Origin: Palsa-147 sp036513895
GTDB taxonomy: Bacteria > Acidobacteriota > Terriglobia > Acidiferrales > UBA7541
DNA: 64,000 nt
Reading direction: 5' to 3'
Assembly (NCBI GenBank): GCA_036513895.1
Contig: DATBYF010000043.1
Coordinates: 1 to 64,000 of the forward strand
The position numbers and the translations under genes are program-made. Numbering within the stretch: the stretch's first letter is position 1; every line of letters begins with the position of its first letter. The notes below the pieces were generated by a model. The model ran no database searches. It saw only the letters and a list, made by a program, of their open reading frames with translations, and was not told the DNA's origin. Shown piece by piece: positions 8,503-16,948 of this stretch.

Positions 8503-9042
8503 TTAACCGATATTGAGGGAACGGCGGAAGCTGCCGCGGTCGGAGTCAATTTTTTTCTGCAGCTGCATGATGGCGTAGAGAAGAGCTTCGGGGCGCGGCG
8601 GGCAACCGGGAACGTAGACATCCACGGGAATCACCTGGTTCACGCCCTGCACAATCGCGTAATTATTGAAGACGCCGCCCGAAGTCGCGCAGGCGCCCAT
8701 CGAAATTACCCACTTCGGCTCGGGCATTTGATCGTAGAGTTGCTTGATCACAGGCGCCATTTTGTTCGAGACCCGTCCGGCAATAATCATCAAATCGGAC
8801 TGGCGAGGGGAGCCGCGGAAAACTTCCGCGCCGAAGCGCGCCACATCGAAACGCGACGCGGCCATGGACATCATTTCAATAGCGCAGCATGCCAGGCCAA
8901 ACGACATCGGCCAAATCGAACTGCGACGAGCCCAGTTCACGACTTTATCGAGCGAAGCGAAGAGGATTCCCTCTTCCTTAAGGAAGTTGTCTTCCTCGCC
9001 CGGCCTTTCGAGCGTTACGCCCTTTGCTAGCTCAACTGCCAT
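8503..9042 (-). CDS. nuoB: NADH-quinone oxidoreductase subunit B (NuoB), solitary
   Basis: 179-residue NuoB/PSST subunit of complex I, which carries the N2 [4Fe-4S] cluster at the quinone end of the peripheral arm. The four expected ligands are visible: Cys52 and Cys53 (GLACCAIEMM), Cys118 (MGACATSGG) and Cys147 (VPGCPPRPEAL). Length and motifs are complete. What is odd is the context: no nuoA, nuoC or nuoD is next to it; it is flanked by ygfZ and an alcohol dehydrogenase. Either complex I genes are dispersed here, or this is a second copy. Confidence 0.95.
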   Translation of the reverse strand: MAVELAKGVTLERPGEEDNFLKEEGILFASLDKVVNWARRSSIWPMSFGLACCAIEMMSMAASRFDVARFGAEVFRGSPRQSDLMIIAGRVSNKMAPVIKQLYDQMPEPKWVISMGACATSGGVFNNYAIVQGVNQVIPVDVYVPGCPPRPEALLYAIMQLQKKIDSDRGSFRRSLNIG

Positions 9043-9173
9043 GCCTGAAATCTCCGCAGGTCGAAATCGCTACGCTAACTACCAATCCATTTTCGCATCT
9101 TGGCGTGGGGAGTGCAATTCAACAATCCGCTTGCCGGAGCGGAAAAAGCGGTCTAACGCTACAGGAACTAAGA

Positions 9174-10208
9174 TTACGCGCCGACCTTAAGAACGATTTT
9201 GCCGAATTGTTCGCGGCTTTCGAGGCGCGCGTGGGCCTCGGCGCATTTCTCGACGGGCATCACCTTGTCAATCACGGGATTGAGCTTTCCTTGATTCATT
9301 GCCTCGAGTGCGGCGTACAAATCGGCTTTGCTCCCCATCTTCGAACCGAGAATCGAATACTGCTTCGAAAAGAGAAACCGCAGATCGATCTTGGCGTCGT
9401 AGCCGGTTGTAGCGCCGCAAGTGACGAGCCGGCCGCCGGGCGCCAGGCTCGCCAGGCTCTTCTCCCATGTGGCGAGGCCGACGTGCTCGAAGACGACTTC
9501 CACGCCGCGGCGATTCGTGAGGCGCTTAACTTCCGCGGCAATGTCTTGCTTTGAGTGATCGATGACCGCTTCCGCGCCGAGCTTCGTCGCGTGTGCGAGC
9601 TTTTCCTCGGAACTAGCCGTGGCGATGACGCGCGCGCCGATTAGTTTCGCGATTTGAATCGCGGCGGTTCCGACTCCGCTCCCCGCGCCCAGAATCAGAA
9701 CGGTCTCACCAGGCTGAATTTTTGCTCGCGCGATAAGCATGTGCCACGCCGTAAGAAATACGAGCGGGACTGCAGCTGCCTCTTCGAACGAGAGACGCTC
9801 GGGCTTCGGTATCGCATTCACCTCGGGTACGCTAACGAATTCGGCGCAGCCTCCGTCCACCATTTCTCCAATCATTTTGTACTGGCGGCAGAAATTATCC
9901 GCGCCCGCGAGGCACTGCGCGCACTGGCCGCAGGAAATGCCGGGAACGAGAATCACTTTATCGCCGACTTTGACGCGCGAAGTTGCCGAGCCGACTGCGG
10001 CGATTTCACCGGCAATATCGCTTCCGGGAATATGCGGCAGCGGAATTTTCATACCAGGAATGCCGCGGCGCACCCAGAGATCAAGATGATTGAGCGCACA
10101 CGCACGAACTCGAACGAGCACTTCAGGTGCGCGGACGACCGGTTCGGGCACGTCGGTGTAACGGAGGACTTCGGGTCCGCCATGCTGGTCGAAGACGATG
10201 GCTTTCAT
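9174..10208 (-). CDS. zinc-binding medium-chain alcohol dehydrogenase/quinone oxidoreductase family
   Basis: 344-residue MDR-family oxidoreductase. The GroES-like N-terminal domain has the structural-zinc cysteines in GISCGQCAQCLAGADNFC and a catalytic-region CALNHLDLW. The Rossmann motif GAGSGVGTAAIQIAK is present. The reaction would be NAD(P)-dependent oxidation of an alcohol or reduction of a carbonyl or enone; the substrate is not readable. The frame stays open for another 123 codons upstream, but that extension runs through the perfect inverted repeat at 10426-10503 and has no protein-like features. The family start MKAIVFDQHGGPEVL at 10208 is therefore used. Confidence 0.9.
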   Translation of the reverse strand: MKAIVFDQHGGPEVLRYTDVPEPVVRAPEVLVRVRACALNHLDLWVRRGIPGMKIPLPHIPGSDIAGEIAAVGSATSRVKVGDKVILVPGISCGQCAQCLAGADNFCRQYKMIGEMVDGGCAEFVSVPEVNAIPKPERLSFEEAAAVPLVFLTAWHMLIARAKIQPGETVLILGAGSGVGTAAIQIAKLIGARVIATASSEEKLAHATKLGAEAVIDHSKQDIAAEVKRLTNRRGVEVVFEHVGLATWEKSLASLAPGGRLVTCGATTGYDAKIDLRFLFSKQYSILGSKMGSKADLYAALEAMNQGKLNPVIDKVMPVEKCAEAHARLESREQFGKIVLKVGA

Positions 10209-10425
10209 GGGGGTAAGGCGCCGTGAAGGGTTTGAACTAGAGTGCGCCGGATAGTTTGAGCGGAATTCGGTCATAGAGTTTGGCAGGCGCCAAGATGGCG
10301 CAAAAAGCGATGAATTGCAATTCGAAGATTGAGAAGTCATGTCGTTCATCGTGGCAATTAGACATGTCGATCGAGAGGCGGTTGCGATCCGCACGATCAT
10401 GTCAGTTGCAGGATAAGCAGTCGAT

Positions 10426-10503
10426 CGTAGCGCCGGCATCTTGCCGGCGATTTTGACTTGCGGCTGCCGCACAGAAAATCGCCGGCAAGATGCCGGCGCT
10501 ACG
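10426..10503. repeat. REP-like perfect inverted repeat, family 3
   Basis: Two perfect 29-base arms, 10426-10454 and 10475-10503, separated by 20 bases. Each arm begins or ends with CGTAGCGCCGGCATC and contains an internal palindrome (CCGGCA TCT TGCCGG). It has the same architecture as the 7004-7078 element but a different sequence. Confidence 0.85.
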
Positions 10504-10588
10504 TCTGCGTGCGTGGCCCTCGGAAGGCGGGCCGGCACGAGCGTTCGATACATGGGGGCGTCGATGGCGCCGCGCACCGCAAAGAAAA

Positions 10589-10617
10589 TTGACAGCCGCG
10601 GAGGCGAGACTTAACCT
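10589..10617 (+). promoter_or_regulatory. putative sigma-70-type promoter of xdhC
   Basis: TTGACA at 10589-10594 and TAACCT at 10612-10617 are separated by 17 bases and lie about 60 bases before the xdhC ATG. The -35 box is a consensus match; the -10 box is moderate. Confidence 0.5.
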
Positions 10618-10677
10618 TGAGCGAGGCCGGGGGTAGGACGCTGCTCGCAGCACGAATGAGCTGCACAAAAAGACTCC

Positions 10678-11502
10678 ATGGATCTCTTCGAAGAAATCGT
10701 AAAGATGCGGCGCGAGGGCCGGCGAGGCGCGCTGGCGACGATCGTGCACACAAACGGCTCGATCCCGAGCTACGAAAGCTCGCGGATGCTCGTCCGCGAA
10801 GACGGCTCGATCGCGGGAACGATCGGCGGGGGATGTGTCGAAGCAGAAGTATGGGCGGCGGCGAAAGAAGTAATTGATATCGAGCAGCCCCGAAAAATGA
10901 CTTTCAATTTGAACAACGAGGCTGCATACGATTCTGGGCTCATCTGCGGCGGCACGCTCGAAGTTTTCGTCGAGCCAATTTTGCCGCAGCCGCGTCTATA
11001 TATTTTCGGCGGCGGTCACGTCTCGACGGCCGTGGCTAAGGTCGCGAGCCTCGCGGGATTCTGGATCGGAGTCGCGGACGATCGCGCCAGCTTCGCAAAT
11101 GCCGAACGTTTTCCTATGGCCGGCGAAATCTACACGAGTTGGGAAGAAGCGTTTGAGAAGCTGCATCCGAACGCCTCGACGTATATCGTGATCGTTACGC
11201 GCGGCCACAAAGATGATATGCGCGTGCTCGAGTGGGCCGCCGCAACGGACGCCCGCTATATCGGAATGATCGGCAGCAAACGCAAAGTTCTGTCCGTATA
11301 TAAAGCGCTCGAAGCAACCGGCATCCCGGCGGAGAAGCTCGAACGCGTTTACGCGCCCGTGGGCCTCGAAATCGGCGCGCTCACGCCAGAAGAAATCGCC
11401 GTCAGCATCACTTCGGAACTCATCGCTATCCGCCGCAAAGCCGAAAACCTTCCTCACAAGAGCGTTAAGCTCGCGCAAGCCGCAATTCCCGCCCGTGGAT
11501 AG
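10678..11502 (+). CDS. xdhC: XdhC/CoxI-family molybdenum-enzyme maturation protein
   Basis: 274-residue XdhC-like protein, which binds molybdenum cofactor and helps sulfurate and insert it into xanthine dehydrogenase/CO dehydrogenase-type enzymes. The N-terminal XdhC/CoxI domain shows GSIAGTIGGGCVEAEVW; the C-terminal Rossmann domain shows LYIFGGGHVSTAVAKVA and the block YIGMIGSKRK. Full length. It ends 6 bases before the ATG of a MobA-like nucleotidyltransferase, the usual partner, which makes the assignment firmer. No molybdenum hydroxylase subunits lie in this window. Confidence 0.92.
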   Translation: MDLFEEIVKMRREGRRGALATIVHTNGSIPSYESSRMLVREDGSIAGTIGGGCVEAEVWAAAKEVIDIEQPRKMTFNLNNEAAYDSGLICGGTLEVFVEPILPQPRLYIFGGGHVSTAVAKVASLAGFWIGVADDRASFANAERFPMAGEIYTSWEEAFEKLHPNASTYIVIVTRGHKDDMRVLEWAAATDARYIGMIGSKRKVLSVYKALEATGIPAEKLERVYAPVGLEIGALTPEEIAVSITSELIAIRRKAENLPHKSVKLAQAAIPARG

Positions 11503-11508
11503 CGCGGC

Positions 11509-12093
11509 ATGATCGCCGCCATTATTCTGGCAGCCGGCGAATCACGAAGAATGGGCAGCCCGAAAGCACTTGTGCCCTTACGGGGGCTCACGTTTGTCGA
11601 GCACTTGGTGGCCGCGACGCGGCATGCGCGAGTCGGGTTGACGCGAATCGTGCTCGGCGCAGGCGCTGGTGACATTCGCCCCAGGCTGAATGCCGACGCG
11701 TCAACAATAGTTGTAAATCACGAGTGGGAAAAAGGTCCGCTTTCGTCGATCCAGACTGGATTAAGAAGTCTCGAGGGCATGGAAGTTGAGGGCGCGCTGA
11801 TTTGTCCCGTGGATCATCCGCTCGTGACGCAGCATCTGGTTTCTTCCATGATTGAAGCTTTCGATGTGACAAACTGCGCAATCATCCTTCCGACCTACCA
11901 CGGACGGCGGGGGCATCCTGTGCTCTTCAGCAGCACGCTGTTTTCAGAATTGATGGCGGCGCCGATGGAAACCGGAGCGCGCACAGTCGTGCGGGCGCAC
12001 GCGAACAACATCGCCAGTGTGCCGACAGAGGAAGAGGGAGTAATTCTGAATTTGGACGATCCCGCGGCGCTAACCATCCTAGGGACACCGTAA
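11509..12093 (+). CDS. MobA-like nucleotidyltransferase (molybdenum cofactor cytidylyltransferase type)
   Basis: 194-residue NTP-transferase of the MobA/MocA type. The nucleotide-binding loop LAAGESRRMGSPKAL is at residues 7-21, the metal-binding region is ALICPVDHPLV, and RRGHPVLFSS matches the MocA/CoxI-linked group that transfers CMP to molybdopterin. It follows xdhC by 6 bases, so both act in preparing a molybdenum hydroxylase cofactor. The donor nucleotide (CTP versus GTP) is inferred from context. Confidence 0.88.
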   Translation: MIAAIILAAGESRRMGSPKALVPLRGLTFVEHLVAATRHARVGLTRIVLGAGAGDIRPRLNADASTIVVNHEWEKGPLSSIQTGLRSLEGMEVEGALICPVDHPLVTQHLVSSMIEAFDVTNCAIILPTYHGRRGHPVLFSSTLFSELMAAPMETGARTVVRAHANNIASVPTEEEGVILNLDDPAALTILGTP

Positions 12094-12131
12094 GCCAAAG
12101 CCAAAACTCTGCGCGCGATCCGCAAACCCAC

Positions 12132-12488
12132 TCATTTCAATTTTGGTAGCACCGCGCGCAAGCCGTCTACGGCCAACTGGCTGCCATGAGCAGTGGCTGG
12201 CGGAAGCCCTCCGAGGCCGTCGGATATCTGTTGAGCAGTGATCTTCCGCGCTTCATCGAGAGTCTTTCCCTGAAGAATTTCGGTGAGATACGAACTACAA
12301 GCGATCGCAGTGACGCACCCTTGCGCTTTGAAGCGCGCTTCGACGATCCTGCCAACCTCTGTCCTTACTGAGAGTCGCAGTACGTCTCCACAGACGGGAT
12401 TTGTCACCTCCGCAATTGCGTCAGCATCTAAAATGTCGCCAGGATTCCGGGGGTTCTTGAAGTGATCGAGAACAGCTGGGCTAAACAT
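12132..12488 (-). CDS. NifU/IscU-type iron-sulfur scaffold lacking the third ligand cysteine
   Basis: 118-residue NifU N-terminal-domain protein. The first two cluster cysteines are present: Cys33 in NPVCGD and Cys58 in AQGCVTAIACSS, with an extra Cys64 in that loop. The third position, normally H-C-S before the C-terminal helix, reads H101-G102-S103. The canonical three-Cys IscU ligand set is therefore incomplete, with Cys64 as a possible substitute. I recall similar short acidobacterial homologs, so it may be a lineage variant. The frame is open 33 codons upstream, but the family begins at MFSPAVLDHF. It is convergent with the MobA-like gene; no cysteine desulfurase is adjacent. Confidence 0.88.
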   Translation of the reverse strand: MFSPAVLDHFKNPRNPGDILDADAIAEVTNPVCGDVLRLSVRTEVGRIVEARFKAQGCVTAIACSSYLTEILQGKTLDEARKITAQQISDGLGGLPPATAHGSQLAVDGLRAVLPKLK

Positions 12489-12686
12489 GGGGACGTCGAA
12501 CTCCGAATTATAGTACACAAACGTGAGTGCGCCCGAGTGAGAATTGTTTTGCACCGAAAGGGAAATTTGTTTATAAATCGTTGACATGAGTGTAGTTGGA
12601 AGGTAGTCTCAATGCGTCCAGCTAGCTCCGAACCCCTGGGAAAAGAAAAAAGTTTTGCAGCGTAGCCCTGAGGAGGGCCACAAGAA

Positions 12687-14408
12687 ATGCAGATACGACG
12701 ACTCCGGATGTGGATCGTAACGCTCCTTGCCGCGTTTTTCGTGCTGAGCGTCGGCTCGGCATACGCGCAGGACGGCAAGCTGAAAATCCATGTATCGCCG
12801 AAGCAAGCCTATTTGTTTGTGGACGGTAAGGCGATCAACGATGGTAACCATACGATTTCTCTAAGCGCCGGGAAGCATACCGTGGTTGTCGTCAACTACG
12901 GCTATAAACTCTCTTCCCAGGACGTCAACATCGAAGCTGGCAAGACCACCCCTCTCGAGGTAACGCTAACACCCTACGGGGATAAGGTCGGCGGACCATG
13001 GGGCCGCATCCAGCTCAAGGGCCCCGGGCGAGCCGCCGTTTTGCTTGAAGGCAAGACGCCCGAGTACTTCGTCGGCCACGTCGACGAGTTCAACTGGGAT
13101 TGGATTTGGAAGCAAGAACTGCTAGTACCGCCGGGCACGCACAATATCACCGTGACCCGCAATGGCACAGACATATGGTCAGGAACGGTAAACGTCGCGG
13201 CCAACCAGAAGGTTGTGATCTATCTTGACAAAAAGGGCGAACAAAAGAACGTAGCGTGGCCTCGCGGCGAGCAGCTTGAAAAGAAGGCTCCGCTCCCTCG
13301 CTTCCATGCCGGTATCGCCAGCGCGACTGTCGTTGTTGCGCCAGTCAAGATGGGCGCCTTCACGGTCGATAAGGCCAACATCAATTGCAGCGAGACGTCG
13401 AATCTGAACTGGAGCGCCACCGACGCCGTTCGCGCAAACATCAGCAACGTGGGCGACGTCCAGCCGAACGGTACGCAGGGCGTATCACCGCATGCCACCA
13501 CAACCTACACGGTCACGGAAGTCGGCCCGGGCGGAACAGCCACGGCGACCACGACCGTCAACGTGAACACCGTCGTTCAGGCGACCCTCACCGCGAATCC
13601 TGCGGAAATCCACTATCGCAAGATCGGCGATCGCGTGAAGGTGCAGGATTCCTCCACGTTGACTTGGTCCACTTCGAACGCGGACAACGTCAATCTCGAT
13701 CCGACTGGCAAAGTTGACCTGAACGGCACGCAGACAATCCAGGCCAATCCGAAGAACACAAACATTGGCCCAGTGGATGAAACGAACACGTACACCCTGA
13801 ACGCCACAAACGTGTGCGGCGGCTCGTCAACACAAACCGCGACGATTCATGTCACCGGTTCGATCGAGCCAATGCCAACCGTCGTTCTCTACAGCGTTTT
13901 CTATCCCACGGACTATCCCGACTCGCGGCACCCGACTGACGGATTGCTGAAGAGCCAGGAAAAGAACCTTACCGACCTGGCCGCCGGCTTCAAGAAGTAT
14001 CTCGAGTATGACGAAACTTCGAAGCTGTCAGTCACCGCATACGCCGATCAGCGCGGCAGCAAGAAGCACAACCAGGAACTCAGCGAACGCCGCGTCGAGC
14101 GGATTAAGCAGTTCCTCGTTGATCAGGGCGTTGCTGCGGATAAGGTCGAAACGGCTGCCTACGGCGAAGAGCGCAACCTCTCCAAGGACGAAGTGAAGGC
14201 CCTCGAGGAAGCGAATCCAGCTAAGCCTTCCAAGAAGCGCGCCAATGCAAAGCGCGTGGATTGGCTGGCATACAACCGCCGCGCGGACATCGTGCTTCTG
14301 CCTTCGGGACAGAAGTCGGCGCAATACTACCCGCACGACGCAGCGGATTCGGATACGCTCTGGCAATTGGCGAAGCCGCGTCTGAAGAAGATCGAAGCCG
14401 AACAGTAG
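12687..14408 (+). CDS. OmpA-family envelope protein with PEGA and Ig-like domains
   Basis: 573-residue secreted/envelope protein. A signal peptide ends near residue 27 (VGSAYAQDG). A PEGA-like beta domain spans about 30-95, followed by Ig-like stretches with repeated TTTYTVTEVGPGG-type motifs (about 220-400). The C-terminal OmpA domain (about 410-565) carries the peptidoglycan-binding region seen as VTAYADQRGSKKHNQELSER and RADIVL. It probably anchors an outer-membrane or periplasmic structure to the wall. A strong intrinsic terminator follows at 14439-14475. A second protein of similar plan lies at 57398-59428. Confidence 0.87.
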   Translation: MQIRRLRMWIVTLLAAFFVLSVGSAYAQDGKLKIHVSPKQAYLFVDGKAINDGNHTISLSAGKHTVVVVNYGYKLSSQDVNIEAGKTTPLEVTLTPYGDKVGGPWGRIQLKGPGRAAVLLEGKTPEYFVGHVDEFNWDWIWKQELLVPPGTHNITVTRNGTDIWSGTVNVAANQKVVIYLDKKGEQKNVAWPRGEQLEKKAPLPRFHAGIASATVVVAPVKMGAFTVDKANINCSETSNLNWSATDAVRANISNVGDVQPNGTQGVSPHATTTYTVTEVGPGGTATATTTVNVNTVVQATLTANPAEIHYRKIGDRVKVQDSSTLTWSTSNADNVNLDPTGKVDLNGTQTIQANPKNTNIGPVDETNTYTLNATNVCGGSSTQTATIHVTGSIEPMPTVVLYSVFYPTDYPDSRHPTDGLLKSQEKNLTDLAAGFKKYLEYDETSKLSVTAYADQRGSKKHNQELSERRVERIKQFLVDQGVAADKVETAAYGEERNLSKDEVKALEEANPAKPSKKRANAKRVDWLAYNRRADIVLLPSGQKSAQYYPHDAADSDTLWQLAKPRLKKIEAEQ

Positions 14409-14438
14409 ATCTAAACGACAACGGTCACGACAGCCACC

Positions 14439-14475
14439 AGCGCCGGAGCCTAAAAGCTCCGGCGCTTTATTTTTT
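14439..14475 (+). terminator. intrinsic terminator after the OmpA/PEGA gene
   Basis: Perfect 11-bp stem (14439-14449 with 14456-14466), six-base loop and a T-rich tract to 14475, located about 30 bases after the stop codon. Confidence 0.9.
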
Positions 14476-14508
14476 GCCGCCCGGCCTTCCCTGCTAGACT
14501 CTGCCCCG

Positions 14509-15351
14509 ATGAAAGTTCCCGCGAACACGTCGGCAAAAAATATTCGGCCGATCGACAAGCTTCGCATCGTGTCGCTGGCTCCGAGCGTCACTTCCATTCT
14601 TTTCGAAATCGGCGCTCAGAAAAATCTCGTTGGCGTCAGCAAATGGTGCAACGATGTCGTCCCCGCCGGCAGATTGCCGCAAGTGGGCGATTGCTGGGCG
14701 CTCGACGTCGCGGCCGTGAGTCGCCTGAGGCCGACGTTTGTGATTGGATCGGTTCCATTCAAGCCGGAAGTCGTTGCAGAATTGCTGGCATTGCCTGCCG
14801 CGTTTCTCGCCCTCAATCCGCGCTCGATTCAAAGTATCGAGGAGGATTGCCGAATCCTCGGCAGAATTACGAATCGTGCGCCGGCTGCGAACGCGCTGGT
14901 CGAGAAAATGCGCTCAGCGTTCGCTCGAATCAAGCGGCTCACGCGGGACGCCAAGCAACGCCCTCGCGTTTACTGTGAGGCGTGGCCGAATCCTCGCATC
15001 AGTTCGCCGCCGTGGGTTGCTGAGCTGGTGAAGATTGCGGGCGGCCGCATGATCGTGCCTGCGGGCAAGCGCGTCTCGGATCGCGAAGTCGCATCCGCGA
15101 GACCCGACGTTATCGTTCTCGCTTGGACCGCGACCGGCGAGCGTGCAAATCCCCGCGCGACGCTCGCTAATCCAAATTGGTCGAAGATTCCTGCGGTACG
15201 CGATGAACGAGTGGTGGTGATACGCGACGAACTGCTGAACACGCCCGGTCCTCCGCTCATGCAAGGAGCCGAAGCGTTGTTCCGCGCCATTCATCCAGAG
15301 CTGATTCGACTGAGAAATCCTCGATTGAAAAATCGATTGAGAAAACAATGA
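14509..15351 (+). CDS. BtuF-like helical-backbone metal/cobalamin-binding protein
   Basis: 280-residue protein of the periplasmic-binding-protein fold used by BtuF and FhuD. The start of the fold is seen as RIVSLAPSVTSILFEIGA, followed by PQVGDCWALDVAAVSRLRPT and the C-terminal ERVVVIRDELLNTPGP. The family binds vitamin B12 or metal chelates for ABC import. It has no clear signal peptide, which is odd for a periplasmic receptor; many solitary homologs share this. No permease or ATPase genes are adjacent. It overlaps the next gene by 4 bases (ATGA). Confidence 0.82.
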   Translation: MKVPANTSAKNIRPIDKLRIVSLAPSVTSILFEIGAQKNLVGVSKWCNDVVPAGRLPQVGDCWALDVAAVSRLRPTFVIGSVPFKPEVVAELLALPAAFLALNPRSIQSIEEDCRILGRITNRAPAANALVEKMRSAFARIKRLTRDAKQRPRVYCEAWPNPRISSPPWVAELVKIAGGRMIVPAGKRVSDREVASARPDVIVLAWTATGERANPRATLANPNWSKIPAVRDERVVVIRDELLNTPGPPLMQGAEALFRAIHPELIRLRNPRLKNRLRKQ

Positions 15352-15800
15352 AGCGAAGTCCGGCCCGGGCAGCGCCCAGCGATCTCAGCGATGAAAAGCC
15401 CCTCCTCGTCGTTGCCGCGCTGATCGCTTCCGAAGGCCGCGTTCTCGCCTGCCAACGGCACCGAACAGATGCTTTCGCCCTGCGCTGGGAATTTCCGGGC
15501 GGCAAGGTGCGTCCTCATGAAACTCCCGAGCAAGCACTCGCTCGCGAGTTACATGAGGAGCTCGGCATCGCGGCTGAGATCGGGGACGAGGTGTATCGCA
15601 CGCGCCATCGCTATGCCCAAATGGCTAGAGAAATCGAGCTGATTTTTTTCACGGCAGGTGGCGATACCGCCGGCATCCAGAATCGCGTTTTCGAACAGAT
15701 TCGCTGGGTCGCACCCGCGGACCTCGCCGCGCTCGATTTTCTTCCCGCCGATCGCGAGCTGATTCATCTTCTCTCTACCGGAAAGTTGAAGGCCTCGTAA
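15348..15800 (+). CDS. MutT-like NUDIX hydrolase
   Basis: 150-residue NUDIX pyrophosphohydrolase with an intact Nudix box at about residues 52-74 (GKVRPHETPEQALARELHEE then LGI). The preceding WEFPGG and the length match the MutT 8-oxo-dGTPase group, so it may sanitise oxidised nucleotides. The substrate is inferred. The ATG overlaps the stop of the BtuF-like gene in an ATGA junction, so the two are translationally coupled. Confidence 0.9.
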   Translation: MKRSPARAAPSDLSDEKPLLVVAALIASEGRVLACQRHRTDAFALRWEFPGGKVRPHETPEQALARELHEELGIAAEIGDEVYRTRHRYAQMAREIELIFFTAGGDTAGIQNRVFEQIRWVAPADLAALDFLPADRELIHLLSTGKLKAS

Positions 15801-15916
15801 ACGAATCGAACTTTTGCTTTTACTAAATTCGCGCTTCAGCTTCTGTCCGCATCCAACTTTATGTTATAGTTTTCTTGACTGAAATATATCGAGCGTCCCA
15901 GCTCACAGGAGCAGAA

Positions 15917-16927
15917 ATGGCATCGAAAGGCAGCCGGGCGGTTTTGGAGCCCGAGACGGAGAAATCCGTATATTCGAACGAACTGTGTATAAGCCTTTAC
16001 ACCGCGTTGCTCAAATGTCGAATGTGCGACGAAAAGGCCCGCATCCTCTTCCGGCAGAGCAAGTTCGGCGGTAACTTTTATTCAGGGGTTGGCCAGGAAG
16101 CGACGGAAGTCGGAGCCGCTTTCACCCTGCGCAAAGACGACTGGATTGCACCATCCCACCGAGACTGGACTTCCAACATCATCAAAGGCGCGCCACTGAA
16201 ATCTTGTTTCGCGCAGCTCTTCGCCAAGGCAACGAGCCCCGACCGCGGCCGCTCGTCCCCGGCCCACATGGGATTTCCCGACTTGCACGTGATTACGCCG
16301 GCGAGCAGCATCGCCGGACAATTGGCCGTCGGCACCGGCGTGGCATTCGGGCTGAAGCGGCTGAAGAAAGACACCGTCGTCGTCGCGTTCTTCGGCGACG
16401 GCGCAACGAGCATCGGCGGCTTCCATGAAGCGCTGAATTTTGCCGGCGTGCATCGGCTGCCGATCATTTACATCTGCCAGAACAATCTTTGGGCGGAGTC
16501 CGTGCCCCTGCGCTTGCAGACGGCGCTAAAGGATTTGTCCGAGCGCGCGAAAGCGTACGGTTTCCCGGGATACTCCGTGGACGGCAACGACGTTCTCGCC
16601 GTGTACGAAGCCGCGACCAAGGCCATTGCGCGCGCACGCGCCGGCGAAGGTCCGACGCTGATCGAGTGCAAGACATATCGCTGGTACGGCCACTCGGAAA
16701 TTGATCCCGCGAAATATCGCATCAAAGAAGAAGTGGACGCATGGAAGAAGCGCGATCCTGTCCTCGCCTTCGAGAAATACCTCCTCGACAAGAAAATTCT
16801 CAACGATTCGAAAAAGGCTCAGATCGCGGTTGATATCAATCGCGAAATTGACGATGCCGTCGAGTTCGCCGAGCAGAGCCCATATCCCGACCCGTCTGAA
16901 ATCACGAATTTCGTCTGGGCCGATTAA
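15917..16927 (+). CDS. pdhA: pyruvate dehydrogenase E1 component, alpha subunit
   Basis: 336-residue thiamine-diphosphate-dependent E1 alpha of the pyruvate (or branched-chain 2-oxoacid) dehydrogenase complex. The TPP motif runs from GDG (residues 160-162) in FFGDGATSIGGFHEALNFA to the paired Asn at 189-190 in ICQNNLW. HRDW (about residue 81) matches the active-site region. The start at 15917 has AGGAG closely upstream, unlike the open extension to 15875. Followed by the beta subunit after 21 bases. No E2 or E3 gene is in the window. Confidence 0.93.
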   Translation: MASKGSRAVLEPETEKSVYSNELCISLYTALLKCRMCDEKARILFRQSKFGGNFYSGVGQEATEVGAAFTLRKDDWIAPSHRDWTSNIIKGAPLKSCFAQLFAKATSPDRGRSSPAHMGFPDLHVITPASSIAGQLAVGTGVAFGLKRLKKDTVVVAFFGDGATSIGGFHEALNFAGVHRLPIIYICQNNLWAESVPLRLQTALKDLSERAKAYGFPGYSVDGNDVLAVYEAATKAIARARAGEGPTLIECKTYRWYGHSEIDPAKYRIKEEVDAWKKRDPVLAFEKYLLDKKILNDSKKAQIAVDINREIDDAVEFAEQSPYPDPSEITNFVWAD

Positions 16928-16948
16928 TAGAAGGAACTCCGGAGAGAC

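Larger units (their letters stand above)
10209..10677. other. intergenic region between divergent adh and xdhC
   Basis: 469 bases without a supported gene. It contains the inverted repeat at 10426-10503 and a likely promoter for xdhC at 10589-10617. The open frame continuing from the alcohol dehydrogenase is judged non-coding. Confidence 0.6.

Noticed and set aside
10209..10577. N-terminal extension of the zinc alcohol dehydrogenase
   Set aside because: The extension runs through a perfect inverted repeat, has low-complexity composition, and the family start is at 10208.
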